Source of the DNA: Ktedonobacter robiniae
Lineage (GTDB): Bacteria; Chloroflexota; Ktedonobacteria; Ktedonobacterales; Ktedonobacteraceae
Assembly: GCF_016587375.1 (NCBI RefSeq)
Contig: NZ_BNJG01000002.1
Coordinates: 1,488,001-1,552,000 of the forward strand
Reading direction: 5' to 3'
DNA: 64,000 nt
Part shown: positions 7,529 through 15,899 of the stretch, piece by piece
Numbering within the stretch: position 1 is the stretch's first letter
Layout of the letters: the number at the start of each line of letters is the position of its first letter
Program-made: the position numbers and the translations under genes
The notes under the pieces: generated by a model
Told to the model about the DNA's origin: nothing
Databases searched by the model: none
What the model saw: only the letters and a program-made list of their open reading frames with translations

Positions 7529-8272
7529 TTATAGTACGATAAAGGTGAAGCCTCGTTGTTGCAGTTCACTGATGATGAGTGCAAGTGCTTGTACCGTTTC
7601 TGCACGATTCCCTCCTCCATCGTGCATCAAGATAATATCACCCCCTTTTATCTTAGTGAGAATTGTTTCTACAATCTGATCTACGCCTGGTTGTTGCCAG
7701 TCCTGTGTATCAATAGACCAGAGTATCTGGGTAAGGCCAAACTCTCTCGCAATATTATTGACATTTTCGTTTGTTGAGCCATAGGGAGGCCGAAAAAGTT
7801 CTGGCATAATTCCTGTAGTTTGCTCTATCTCTGTAGAGGTGGATTGTATTTGTTTGCGAATAATATCAGGAGGAAGCACTGTGAGGTTCATATGGCTCCA
7901 GGAGTGATTCTCTACAGCGTTGCCCTGTTGGCTCTCCTGTAGTGCTAAATCTGGGTAAGCTTGGACTTGCTCTCCAACACAGAAAAAGGTGGCATGTACT
8001 CCATAATGCGCGAGTACATTGAGCACGAGGGGGGTATAGGTTGGATCTGGCCCATCATCGAATGTTAACGCAATTGAGCTAGAAACATCCCCGCGTGTTA
8101 TAGTTTGAGAGGCTAATAGTGAAGAAAGTAAAAAGCGCGGGTGGTTTATATTGCTATGAGCAACATGTGCTTGAAAAGCAATAGCTTGAGCCTGTATTGT
8201 ACCAGGCAGCAGGCTTAGCACAAAGAGCCAGCACACTAGACCCCAGCGTATATCGTGAGCGCCTTGTTGCAT
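7529..8272 (-). CDS. Secreted polysaccharide deacetylase (NodB-type)
   Basis: A 247-residue carbohydrate esterase family 4 protein. After a signal peptide or membrane anchor (about 8-30, WGLVCWLFVLSLLPGTIQAQ) comes the NodB domain: TFDDGPD (metal-binding Asp pair, about 69-75), ENHSWSHMNL (the two zinc-ligand His), RPPYGS (about 161-166) and a C-terminal LMHDGGG motif with the catalytic His. The family removes acetyl groups from chitin-like or peptidoglycan N-acetyl sugars. Length is usual for a single-domain enzyme. It is divergent from the methyltransferase at 8356, with about 80 bases between them for both promoters. Confidence 0.9.
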   Translation of the reverse strand: MQQGAHDIRWGLVCWLFVLSLLPGTIQAQAIAFQAHVAHSNINHPRFLLSSLLASQTITRGDVSSSIALTFDDGPDPTYTPLVLNVLAHYGVHATFFCVGEQVQAYPDLALQESQQGNAVENHSWSHMNLTVLPPDIIRKQIQSTSTEIEQTTGIMPELFRPPYGSTNENVNNIAREFGLTQILWSIDTQDWQQPGVDQIVETILTKIKGGDIILMHDGGGNRAETVQALALIISELQQRGFTFIVL

Positions 8273-8355
8273 CTTTATACCAGACTTTCTTACCTATACA
8301 TGCTGCTTTTTTCTTATAGTTTAATCCTAGAAAACAAGAGAAGGAAAATTTACCT

Positions 8356-9096
8356 TTGGATAGCTTCAAGTATACTGTTATCTCTCATGAGGGAATGCGC
8401 TATTGTAATCCTTTAAGCTCAGAGAAAATTGAGACTGTATTGGATCTGTTGAATTTCGTAAATACGGCGCGGGTGTTAGATCTTGCTTCAGGGAAGGGCG
8501 AATTATTGCTTCGCCTGGTTGAGCGTTATGGCGCTGAGGCGCTGGGTGTCGATCTTGCTTCTCCTTTCATTGCTGAAGCTCAAGCTCAGGCAAGTACAAG
8601 GATTCCCCATAAGAAAGTTACTTTTCTAGAACAGGATGTTACAACGCTTCAGATTGAGCCGGAATCTCTGGATCTGGTGAGCTGTTTGGGTGGATGTCAC
8701 ATCTTAGGTGGTTTTCAGCCCACACTCCAGCAGGTTAAAAGCTGGGTGAAGCCTGGTGGGTATATCCTCTTGGGCGATGGATATTGGAAGCAGGAACCTC
8801 AGCCCGAATATCTTGCTGCTTTTGGGGGTAGTCGCGATGAATGTATGACACATGCCCAAAATGTCACCACTGGTCCCGCAGAAGGTTTGGTTCCCCTCTA
8901 TGCCTGTGTCTGTAATGATGATGAGTGGGATCGTTATGAATGGCTACATTTGCGCAATATGGAGCTCTATGCCAGAAAGCATTCAGAAGATCCAGATGTG
9001 CCTGAACTACTAAAACGCATTCGTGCTTGGCGTGATACGTATGTGCGTTGGGGGCGCGATACATTAGGTTTTGGTTTATACCTTTTTCAAAAATAA
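8356..9096 (+). CDS. SAM-dependent class I methyltransferase
   Basis: 246 residues with a Rossmann-type methyltransferase core: motif I VLDLASGKGELLLRL (about 39-53), the acidic end of strand 2 in EALGVDLA (about 61-68), then LDLVSCLGGCHIL (motif IV region) and a late WVKPGGYILLGDGYWK. Substrate is not evident; the order resembles UbiE/MenG-like and small-molecule methyltransferases. The frame opens at TTG 8356, about 12 bases after GAAGGAAA; the next ATG (8395) lacks a well-spaced site, so the TTG start is preferred but uncertain. Confidence 0.85.
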   Translation: MDSFKYTVISHEGMRYCNPLSSEKIETVLDLLNFVNTARVLDLASGKGELLLRLVERYGAEALGVDLASPFIAEAQAQASTRIPHKKVTFLEQDVTTLQIEPESLDLVSCLGGCHILGGFQPTLQQVKSWVKPGGYILLGDGYWKQEPQPEYLAAFGGSRDECMTHAQNVTTGPAEGLVPLYACVCNDDEWDRYEWLHLRNMELYARKHSEDPDVPELLKRIRAWRDTYVRWGRDTLGFGLYLFQK

Positions 9097-9258
9097 GAGC
9101 TATCAAAACTCTTGCGAGCTTATAGTGTAACCCAACTGTAACCCAACATCCCATGCAAGCGCATCGCGACGCAAGTTTGAACCAAAATGCTCCTGCTTAA
9201 CGTAATATAAGCACAATTGTATCTACAACTTATCAAGTTGCAGGAGGAATAAAAGATT

Positions 9259-9606
9259 ATGGTATTAGCTGCTTTCGTTATTACCTTTACTAAATTGCTT
9301 GTCTGGTTCCTGGTGGCATTGCTTGTGGGCGTTGTTGGCGAACTTATCGCGCGCCGTCGTGCTCCTGATGGCATCATTGGAGCCGTTTTGTTGGGCTTCC
9401 TGGCGATTTTTATCGTGGTTGGCCTCCTAAACTTCAGCATCGCTGGTGAACCACTTCTGGCAGGTGTACCCCTGGTTAGCTCGATTCTTGTGGCCGCGAT
9501 CCTGGTGTTCATCTGGAGCGGCTTTGCTTACCATCGCGTGCGTCCTTATTACTATCGTCGTGGTACCTATGCACGTGCCCCTCGTCGCCGCCGTCGCTGG
9601 TTCTAA
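9259..9606 (+). CDS. Small membrane protein, GlsB/YeaQ/YmgE-like
   Basis: 115 residues, three predicted membrane helices (about 3-25, 36-57, 68-88) and a very basic, Tyr/Arg-rich tail (YYYRRGTYARAPRRRRRWF). The pattern ELIARRRAPDGIIGAVLLGFLAIF resembles the GlsB/YeaQ/YmgE stress-associated family, although the first glycine-rich helix is atypical and the tail is extra. Start ATG 9259 follows CAGGAGGAATAAAAGATT. Followed by a strong hairpin. Function unknown. Confidence 0.75.
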   Translation: MVLAAFVITFTKLLVWFLVALLVGVVGELIARRRAPDGIIGAVLLGFLAIFIVVGLLNFSIAGEPLLAGVPLVSSILVAAILVFIWSGFAYHRVRPYYYRRGTYARAPRRRRRWF

Positions 9607-9632
9607 GCCATACGGTAAATCAGCATAAGCAA

Positions 9633-9682
9633 AGAAGAAGCAGGCAAGCTCTCTCTACGGAAAGAGCTTGCCTGCTTCTTCT
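9633..9682. terminator. Terminator hairpin
   Basis: A perfect 20-bp stem (AGAAGAAGCAGGCAAGCTCT and complement) with a 10-base loop, 27 bases after the small membrane protein gene. Confidence 0.75.
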
Positions 9683-9851
9683 CTATGAGCTGAGAAGGTA
9701 TATATTTAGTCCTTCTGTTTAGGAAGCGAGAGGTGGTATGCTTTGTTTGACATAAATTGGTCATTTTCTTATGTCCAAATGAGGTGTAAGATAATGCTGG
9801 GTTTGTATTTACTAAAATATGCATTTCTTATAGTATTTGGGAGGATATTTT

Positions 9852-10442
9852 ATGTTAGCTTATGTGTTCTGGCATCAGCGAGCAAGCAATGTAGAGAAGG
9901 TGGAGTATCAGAAGCGCCTCGTCGCTTTTCATCAGATATTGCAAGAGCGGCGGATACAGGGCTTCAAGGGGTCAATTGTTCTAGAAATGCCCCAATTGCC
10001 ATGGATGCATGAGGGGAGCGAGGTTTATGAAGACTGGTATCTCGTTGAGAACTCGGCTGCGCTTGATCTGGTGGATGAAGCGGCTGTCTCGGGAATCTGT
10101 CGGGAGCCTCATAATCAGGTTGCGCGGCTGGCTGATTATGGAACAGGTGGCCTGTATCGCCTGAAAGACGGGACGACTACTCCCGCGACTTTTGCTGGTA
10201 TTCGCTCCGTTACCTGGTTTGGTAAGCCTGCTGGTATGAGTTATGCTCAATTGTATAGCCTGCTCCAGGCTGCTGACATCGAGCAACAGGATATCTTCTG
10301 GCAGCGACAAATGACAATGGGTCCTGCGCTGGAGTTTTGCGTGCATACCTCTCAAACCTATCTTCTACCAGAAAATATTGAGAGCCTGCAGGTTGCAGCA
10401 CAGCCGCTATTTGTTCCAGAGGGATCAAATCAAGCTCTATAG
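9852..10442 (+). CDS. Conserved-looking hypothetical protein
   Basis: About 196 residues from the ATG at 9852, which follows GGGAGGATATTTT; an in-frame TTG at 9837 overlaps that ribosome site and is unlikely. No signal peptide or membrane helix. The sequence has many aromatic and acidic residues (WMHEGSEVYEDWYLVE) and an alpha/beta look, with no catalytic motif I can name. It starts MLAYVFWHQR and contains a repeated-looking YGTGGLYRLKDG segment. It precedes a PaiB-like flavin-binding gene on the same strand by about 85 bases, but nothing else suggests a function. Confidence 0.7.
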   Translation: MLAYVFWHQRASNVEKVEYQKRLVAFHQILQERRIQGFKGSIVLEMPQLPWMHEGSEVYEDWYLVENSAALDLVDEAAVSGICREPHNQVARLADYGTGGLYRLKDGTTTPATFAGIRSVTWFGKPAGMSYAQLYSLLQAADIEQQDIFWQRQMTMGPALEFCVHTSQTYLLPENIESLQVAAQPLFVPEGSNQAL

Positions 10443-10528
10443 CAAAAGGCTTTTTATTCGACGGATTGTAATATGAAGTGCGACATCAAGGGATTCTTAA
10501 TTGTCTGTAAAAGAGAAAAGGAGGTAGC

Positions 10529-11152
10529 ATGTACGTTCCCAAACATTTTCGCGAAGAAGATCTGGTGGAGCTACACGCCTTTATGAGCGGTAACCCTTTC
10601 GCTCTGGCCATTTCAAACCAGGAGGGCGTTCCGGTCGCTAGCCATATACCTGTAATTCTTCAGGCAGAGCCAGGCCCATATGGTCAACTCCTTGGACATT
10701 TCGCTCTGGGCAACTCACAGTGGAAAACGTTTGATGGTTCGCAGGAGGTTTTGATTATTTTTCAGGGGCCTCATGCCTATATCTCGCCTTCGTGGTATAG
10801 TGAGCCGGAAATAAGCGTTCCTACCTGGAACTACGCTGTCGTGCATGCCTATGGTGTTCCCAGACTAGTTGAAGATCCCGATGATCTTATGACCCTATTA
10901 GGGGACCAGGTACATGTGTTTGAGGGTACAGATAGGCTTGCCTGGTTTCTCCAACCGGAGAACGAGGCTATGCGTAAAAAGGCCCGTGGCGTGGTTGGAT
11001 TCACTATGTCAATTACACGTTTGCAGGGGAAGTATAAGCTCAATCAGAATCGCTCACTCACAGATCAGGAGCAGGTTATTGACCAGCTTGAGACTCAGGA
11101 TGATGTTAGCAAGGGAGTGGCTGCCCTGATGCGTAAGCGTATAGCGCAGTGA
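10529..11152 (+). CDS. paiB: PaiB-family FMN-binding protein
   Basis: 207 residues, full length for PaiB/FMN-binding split-barrel proteins. Recognisable features: the opening MYVPKHFREED, the strand with FALAISNQEG and SHIPVILQ, GHFALGNSQWKTFDG (family GH.A..NP.W), then IFQGPHAYISPSWYSEP with VPTWNYAVVHAYG, and the late VVGFTMSITRLQGKYKLNQNRS, which is diagnostic. Bacillus PaiB is linked to polyamine acetylation and repression of sporulation and protease genes; here it has no PaiA partner. Start ATG follows AAAAGGAGGTAGC. It ends TGA directly against the stop of the convergent membrane-protein gene. Confidence 0.9.
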   Translation: MYVPKHFREEDLVELHAFMSGNPFALAISNQEGVPVASHIPVILQAEPGPYGQLLGHFALGNSQWKTFDGSQEVLIIFQGPHAYISPSWYSEPEISVPTWNYAVVHAYGVPRLVEDPDDLMTLLGDQVHVFEGTDRLAWFLQPENEAMRKKARGVVGFTMSITRLQGKYKLNQNRSLTDQEQVIDQLETQDDVSKGVAALMRKRIAQ

Positions 11153-11770
11153 TCAGAGCAGCTTGTTTTTGATGAGGTCTGTGCGCGTACTCGCTCTCTG
11201 GTTGGAGTACCAACGTAGCCTTTCATAGAGAAGCATGGGGAGCCAGAAGACGCCTTCAATAAGGATGATTGCGCTCCACATGCTCTCTCCTGCCTGCCCA
11301 AAGATGGTATAGGTTGATGAACCATTGTTGTTGCTGTCGAGAATGCCAGGAATAAGCAAGCTAATGACAACTGCATAGACAAGCCTTCCCAGCCAGCCAT
11401 AATGTGTAATAAACCAGTCATAGTGACGGACGAGGGGGAAAGAGAAGACCGAGCCACCAAAGAGCAAGGTCAGGATGAGCACGGGTAGTGAGAATACCCA
11501 TGACGGGTTGGCGACAAGTGTTGCATCGAGCGTGATAAGTATGCCAATGCATGTGGAGGCAATGAGCATGGCCCATGCCTCTGTGCGCGAAGAGCGCCAT
11601 GCCCAGGCCACGAGGAGCACATAGAGTAATAGTGATCCTCCAGCCAGGCAGATATTCTCAAGCAAAGAGAGGAGAGGTGTCATCTTTTCAGTATAGTCCT
11701 TGCCTGTTATTACAACCAGGCGATATTCTCCAATGGTATCCAACCAGCCTCGCCCAGGCGTTTGACGCAC
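11153..11770 (-). CDS. Multi-pass membrane protein of unknown function
   Basis: 205 residues from GTG 11770; a shorter form from ATG 11683 (MTPLLSLLENICLAGG) is equally possible, since neither has a strong ribosome site. Five hydrophobic helices at about 37-57, 66-86, 91-111, 125-145 and 160-182, with basic loops and a basic cytoplasmic tail (RLRWYSNQRASTRTDLIKNK). No channel, transporter or enzyme motif recognised. It is convergent with paiB, the two stop codons sharing TGATCA. Confidence 0.7.
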   Translation of the reverse strand: MRQTPGRGWLDTIGEYRLVVITGKDYTEKMTPLLSLLENICLAGGSLLLYVLLVAWAWRSSRTEAWAMLIASTCIGILITLDATLVANPSWVFSLPVLILTLLFGGSVFSFPLVRHYDWFITHYGWLGRLVYAVVISLLIPGILDSNNNGSSTYTIFGQAGESMWSAIILIEGVFWLPMLLYERLRWYSNQRASTRTDLIKNKLL

Positions 11771-11943
11771 CGGAGCTAGCCATTTAACTCTTGTTTTGCG
11801 CGCAATTCTTCATCTTCATTTCAATCTTCTCGCTAATGTAGACGCTTTCGCCAGCCTCAAATGAAATTGGTTCGGCTTTTGACCATACTTTTTACTTCGC
11901 CATGAGTCCCGGTGAATTGTCTGATAGGGATAAGTCTGGTAGA

Positions 11944-11984
11944 GTAGCCTTTGTAATGTGCACAAGCGGTCAGATAAAGGCTAC
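11944..11984. repeat. Inverted repeat upstream of the alpha/beta hydrolase gene
   Basis: GTAGCCTTT at 11944-11952 pairs with AAAGGCTAC at 11976-11984, about 65 bases before the hydrolase start, in a 278-base intergenic stretch. It could be an operator or a leader hairpin. Confidence 0.35.
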
Positions 11985-12048
11985 CTCTTGGGCAGAGACG
12001 TTAGGATAGAGTAAACCAGCCTGTAGCGCGTGGAAGGAATGTAGAATT

Positions 12049-13104
12049 ATGCTTGGACCCTCCAAACAGAAATATCCTTCTAGGAGAAAGAAAAACTCTC
12101 AGCAAGTACGTGAAGATGAGTTTCTTCAGAAGAAGCGTAGGAGTAGCCTGTGGTTAAGCTTAGGCGCAATGGCCGCTATTTCCGCATGGGGCATTCATAA
12201 GGCGTATCGTTCCTGGCAATACAAAGAGGCCAGGCGTGTGTCAGAAGGTGGCCTCGTGGTCAATACTGCGCTTGGTCCCGTGGAGTATCAGATTACAGGC
12301 TCCGGTCCCGTTGTCATCTACGCTCACGGTACGCCGGGTGGCTATGATCAAGGTTTATATTTCGCGCGTTTTCTGGGCGAGAACTCTTGCACACTTATCT
12401 CCCCTTCACGCCCGGGCTATCTACGTACCCCCCTGGCTTCCGGGGCTACTCCCGAAGCTCAGGCTGATCTCTATGTTGCCCTCTTAGATGCATTAGGTAT
12501 TGAACAGGCTAGTGTGATAGGTTTCTCAGGTGGCGGCCCTTCGGCACTTCAATTTGCACTGCGCCATCCTGATCGTTGTCAGGGACTGATTATGATTGGT
12601 GCCATTGTGCGTCGCTATGCCCCACAAGAGAAGTTAGCGCAAGCCTCGCTCTGGGCAAAGGCCCAGGCGCACCTCATTGAATACCTCCTGGTGTCTGAGC
12701 CATTCTTATTTCTCGTTGCGCCTATCGCTCGCTTGCTACCATTTGGCGATGCCGTTGAGGGAATGCTTTGTTCTGGCACGGTCTTTCCACTGCGCAAAGT
12801 TGGCTACGACGCTGACTATACCGCCTTTGCTGCCATCAAAGATGGCCCTTTAGAGGATATCACGGCCCCTGCACTCGTTATTCATGGGTCTAATGATCCT
12901 GATGTGCCCGTTGAGGATGCCGAACTTTTGGCACGTAAAATCAAGCAAGCAACGCTTTTTGCTATCGAAGGTGGAGATCATGCCTCATTTTATACGCAGT
13001 CTCGCATTGTCATGCCCATGATTACCCAATTCTTACGCCACGTAAGCCAGCAGAGGGCTAATTCCACTGCCTTGTCTCCCTCGACCATCAGCCAGACTGT
13101 ATAG
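12049..13104 (+). CDS. Membrane-anchored alpha/beta hydrolase
   Basis: 351 residues. A basic N-terminus (about 1-35, KQKYPSRRKKNSQQVRED) leads to one membrane helix (about 36-53), so the catalytic domain is probably outside the membrane. The hydrolase fold follows: oxyanion-hole motif YAHGTPGG (about 100-107), nucleophile elbow GFSGGG (about 158-163, Ser), acid in HGSNDPDVPVEDAE (about 283-296) and the base in GGDHASFY (about 314-321). Family members include esterases, peroxidases and epoxide hydrolases; the substrate is not predictable. Confidence 0.85.
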   Translation: MLGPSKQKYPSRRKKNSQQVREDEFLQKKRRSSLWLSLGAMAAISAWGIHKAYRSWQYKEARRVSEGGLVVNTALGPVEYQITGSGPVVIYAHGTPGGYDQGLYFARFLGENSCTLISPSRPGYLRTPLASGATPEAQADLYVALLDALGIEQASVIGFSGGGPSALQFALRHPDRCQGLIMIGAIVRRYAPQEKLAQASLWAKAQAHLIEYLLVSEPFLFLVAPIARLLPFGDAVEGMLCSGTVFPLRKVGYDADYTAFAAIKDGPLEDITAPALVIHGSNDPDVPVEDAELLARKIKQATLFAIEGGDHASFYTQSRIVMPMITQFLRHVSQQRANSTALSPSTISQTV

Positions 13105-13295
13105 CTACCTCTCCTCACTACCACATCCCCTTATCTATGCAAAGCATCACAGGTGTGAGGAGAGTTGATATCTTCCTTGTTAAATTACCCTGGAAAGTAT
13201 TGAAGGCATGTCTCTATACGTAGGCACTATGGCTTGTTTTTTTTTATGGGAATGCATGGTAGCTTTGCCTTGAGTAATAAAGGAGGAGTGCTATC

Positions 13296-14582
13296 ATGGG
13301 TACCTCGAGGCAACCAAAGGAGGACAGAGCCGTTGACACGACAACGTTGGGAGCGGACCTTCTTCCTGCAAAAGAGGCAGATTCGCCAGACCTGGCTCCA
13401 AGAGGCACGTTTCTAGAGGTCCTGGGGGTCTTCTCTCGCCTGGGCCTGACCTCTTTTGGGGGACCGACGGCGCATCTGGGATATTTTCGTCAGGAGATTG
13501 TGGTACGGCGTAAATGGCTGGATGAGCATGCATATGCCGATTTAATTGCGCTCTGCCAGTTTCTGCCTGGACCATCCAGTAGCCAGGTTGGTATTGCTCT
13601 GGGGATCACCAGGGCCGGCTTATGGGGTGGCCTTGCTGCCTGGCTTGGCTTTACCCTGCCATCGGCGGTAGCGTTGACCCTCTTCGCCTATGCGACGACT
13701 ATGCTCCCAGGAGCCGCGCAACTGGGCTGGTTGCATGGCCTGCTGGTTGTGGCCGTTGCGGTTGTGGCACAGGCCGTGTGGGGGATGGCGACCTCACTCT
13801 GCCCGGATCGCCCACGAGCGACGCTGGCTCTCATCGCGGCTATCGCTATCCTACTCTGGCCTAATGCGATAGTGCAGATTTCACTTATCGCCCTGGCTGG
13901 CATCTTTGGCTGGCGTTTCTTGCGCCAGGTACGCGAGGAGAAGCCTGCACAGTTGCCTCTGATGCTACCACGTCGCCTGGCTATCTGCTGCTGGATTCTT
14001 TTTGCCTTACTTCTACTAGGTCTGCCTATTTTAAGACAACTCACGCATAATCAATCTATTGCGCTCTTTGATACCTTCTTTCGCGTTGGTTCGCTGGTCT
14101 TTGGGGGGGGTCACGTTGTTCTGCCGCTGTTACAGCGCGAGGTTGTCCCCAGCGGTTGGGTAAGTAATGACCAGTTTATTACGGGTTACGCGGCGGCCCA
14201 GGCTGTTCCCGGTCCTCTGTTTACTTTTTCCGCTTACCTGGGCGCGGTCAGTAAGTCCTCGCCAAATGGCTGGTTAGGGGCGCTCATTGCTCTTGTTGCG
14301 ATCTTCTTGCCATCCTTCCTGTTTGTGATTGGTATTCTCCCTTTCTGGAATCGTCTGCGGGCCTTTGAACCCTTTCAGGCCGCCTTACGTGGTGTTAATG
14401 CCGCAGTAGTAGGTATCCTTCTGGCAGCTCTCTATCAGCCTATCTGGACAAGCGCTATTCACGCTCCTACAGATTTTGCGCTGGGGCTACTGGCCTTTGG
14501 CCTGCTGGCATTCTGGAAACTCCCGCCGTGGATTGTTGTCCTGCTGGTGGCGGTACTTGGCGCGGGACTGCAACTGCTGTAG
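13296..14582 (+). CDS. chrA: Chromate transporter, two-domain ChrA
   Basis: 428 residues, usual length for the long-chain CHR family. Two homologous halves each begin with the family motif: LGLTSFGGPTAHLGYFRQE (about 50-68) with FLPGPSSSQVGIALG, and RVGSLVFGGGHVVLPLLQRE (about 265-284) with AQAVPGPLFTFSAYLG. About ten hydrophobic helices fill the rest. ChrA exports chromate in studied bacteria; many homologues transport unknown anions. Start ATG 13296 follows AAAGGAGGAGTGCTATC. It ends in one of the strongest hairpins of the window and has no chrB regulator beside it. Confidence 0.9.
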   Translation: MGTSRQPKEDRAVDTTTLGADLLPAKEADSPDLAPRGTFLEVLGVFSRLGLTSFGGPTAHLGYFRQEIVVRRKWLDEHAYADLIALCQFLPGPSSSQVGIALGITRAGLWGGLAAWLGFTLPSAVALTLFAYATTMLPGAAQLGWLHGLLVVAVAVVAQAVWGMATSLCPDRPRATLALIAAIAILLWPNAIVQISLIALAGIFGWRFLRQVREEKPAQLPLMLPRRLAICCWILFALLLLGLPILRQLTHNQSIALFDTFFRVGSLVFGGGHVVLPLLQREVVPSGWVSNDQFITGYAAAQAVPGPLFTFSAYLGAVSKSSPNGWLGALIALVAIFLPSFLFVIGILPFWNRLRAFEPFQAALRGVNAAVVGILLAALYQPIWTSAIHAPTDFALGLLAFGLLAFWKLPPWIVVLLVAVLGAGLQLL

Positions 14583-14889
14583 ATAGGAAGCACAGGTATT
14601 TGTAACACGACGCTGCTAAAGCACGCGTCTACATATAGGACATATGTAGACGCGTGCTTTAGCAGCGTCGAACTTTCTCCCTCTCCCCACAATTCTGTGC
14701 GATTTTTGCTGGCGTCCTGTCATTATAGAAAATAGGCGCGCATGGTCGTGCTTATAGAGATCTCAGAGGATGCTCACTTATTCTCTAATTCTTTTTAAAA
14801 GAGCATCAAACACTTCCATTTAGAGCGAAATATGTATATACTCATCTTTAGGGGGAGAATTCGATATTGCATTAAAAGGGAGAAATTCT
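14583..14889. other. Intergenic region with a long hairpin of the dispersed repeat family
   Basis: 307 bases without a gene. It contains a 29-bp perfect hairpin at 14608-14670, the 15-mer TTTTTAAAAGAGCAT at 14792-14806 (also found inverted at 36302-36316), and the promoter region of the L,D-transpeptidase gene. Confidence 0.7.
14608..14670. repeat. Hairpin repeat, copy 1 of the GCGTGCTTTAGCAGCG family
   Basis: A 29-bp perfect stem with a 5-base loop. The right arm contains GCGTGCTTTAGCAGCG, which recurs at about 27047-27062 and 36366-36381; an arm-level relative lies at 38486-38529. It follows chrA and would act as its terminator, but its recurrence shows it is also a dispersed repeat. Confidence 0.75.
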
Positions 14890-15669
14890 ATGCAAACCCT
14901 CATGAAAAAATTTTTTGTTCTTAGTGCGCTTGTCCTGGTAGGGACGTGGCTGCTAGCTGCTACTCCATTGACCGCGCATGCTCAGACACACCACAACGCA
15001 GTTGCGCAAAGCACACAAGTTGGTCTGACAACTGGCTGGGCGAACGTACGTGCTGGCACGTCAACTGGCACAAGTGTGGTTACCACGTATGCTCCCAATA
15101 CCAGGGTCACCATTTACCAGGCGGTCAATGGCCAGGTTGTCTGGGGTGGTATTCGTACCTGGTACCGCATCTCAAGCACGAATAGCGCTCCCCGCTACAT
15201 TTATGGCGGCTTGATCTCGATTGGTAGTAGCGCTCCCTCTGGGCAGGGAAAATCTATCGTGGTCAATCTCTCTCAGGAGCGCCTGTATGCTTATGAGAAT
15301 GGCAGACAGGTCTACACGACGCTGGTGACGACGGGCCGACCCGAATTGCCAACGCCTACCGGCACCTTCCACATCTTTGTAAAGCTGCATCCAACCACGT
15401 TCTACTCGCCTTACCCTGTAGGATCGCCGTATTACTATGCGCCAACCTATATCAACTATGCCCTGGAGTTCCAGTATGGCGGCTACTTTCTGCACGATTC
15501 CTGGTGGCGCTATAATTATGGCCCCGGTACTCAGTATCCCCACCACGACTCTAGTGGTAATCCCAGTGCTAATTATGGTACACATGGTTGCGTCAATATG
15601 CCTGTTCCCGCGGCGGCATGGCTCTACAACTGGGCACCAATCGGCACTACGGTAAAGATTACTTACTAA
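14890..15669 (+). CDS. Secreted L,D-transpeptidase with SH3b-like domain
   Basis: 259 residues. A signal peptide (about 1-32, cleaved after AHAQ) is followed by an SH3b-like domain (about 45-115, TGWANVRAGTSTGTS) that probably binds the cell wall, then a YkuD catalytic domain (about 120-259). The catalytic signature is YGTHGCVNMP near 229-238 (nucleophilic Cys), with the upstream FLHDSWW His region. The family makes 3-3 crosslinks in peptidoglycan or attaches polymers. Start ATG follows AAAAGGGAGAAATTCT. A related YkuD protein is encoded at 27071-28234; the HDSWW...YGPGTQ segment is nearly the same in both. Confidence 0.92.
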   Translation: MQTLMKKFFVLSALVLVGTWLLAATPLTAHAQTHHNAVAQSTQVGLTTGWANVRAGTSTGTSVVTTYAPNTRVTIYQAVNGQVVWGGIRTWYRISSTNSAPRYIYGGLISIGSSAPSGQGKSIVVNLSQERLYAYENGRQVYTTLVTTGRPELPTPTGTFHIFVKLHPTTFYSPYPVGSPYYYAPTYINYALEFQYGGYFLHDSWWRYNYGPGTQYPHHDSSGNPSANYGTHGCVNMPVPAAAWLYNWAPIGTTVKITY

Positions 15670-15705
15670 TTGCGTGCGTGGTTCGGTCTAATGGCCTGGC
15701 ACTCC

Positions 15706-15769
15706 TAAGAAGCAGAGGAAAAGCGCCGAAGCGGCTTAAGCCGCTTCGGCGCTTTTCCTCTGCTTCTTA
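15706..15769. terminator. Perfect 64-bp palindrome after the L,D-transpeptidase gene
   Basis: Both 32-base arms match without mismatch or loop around GCGGCTTAAGCCGC. It starts 37 bases after the stop codon. It is a probable bidirectional terminator; the absence of a loop is unusual. Confidence 0.7.
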
Positions 15770-15859
15770 CTATAAATCCCAATTCCTAATGCAAAGAAAT
15801 TGATGGTGTTTTAGCATATATAACAGATGAGTTGGAACGGCTTACATAGGAAATTTGTT

Positions 15860-15889
15860 AGCAATCCCACACGAAGTTGCGGGATTGCT
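15860..15889. terminator. Hairpin at the end of the oxidoreductase gene
   Basis: AGCAATCCC and GGGATTGCT pair across a 12-base loop, 11 bases beyond the stop codon of the minus-strand oxidoreductase. Confidence 0.55.
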
Positions 15890-15899
15890 GATAGACTCA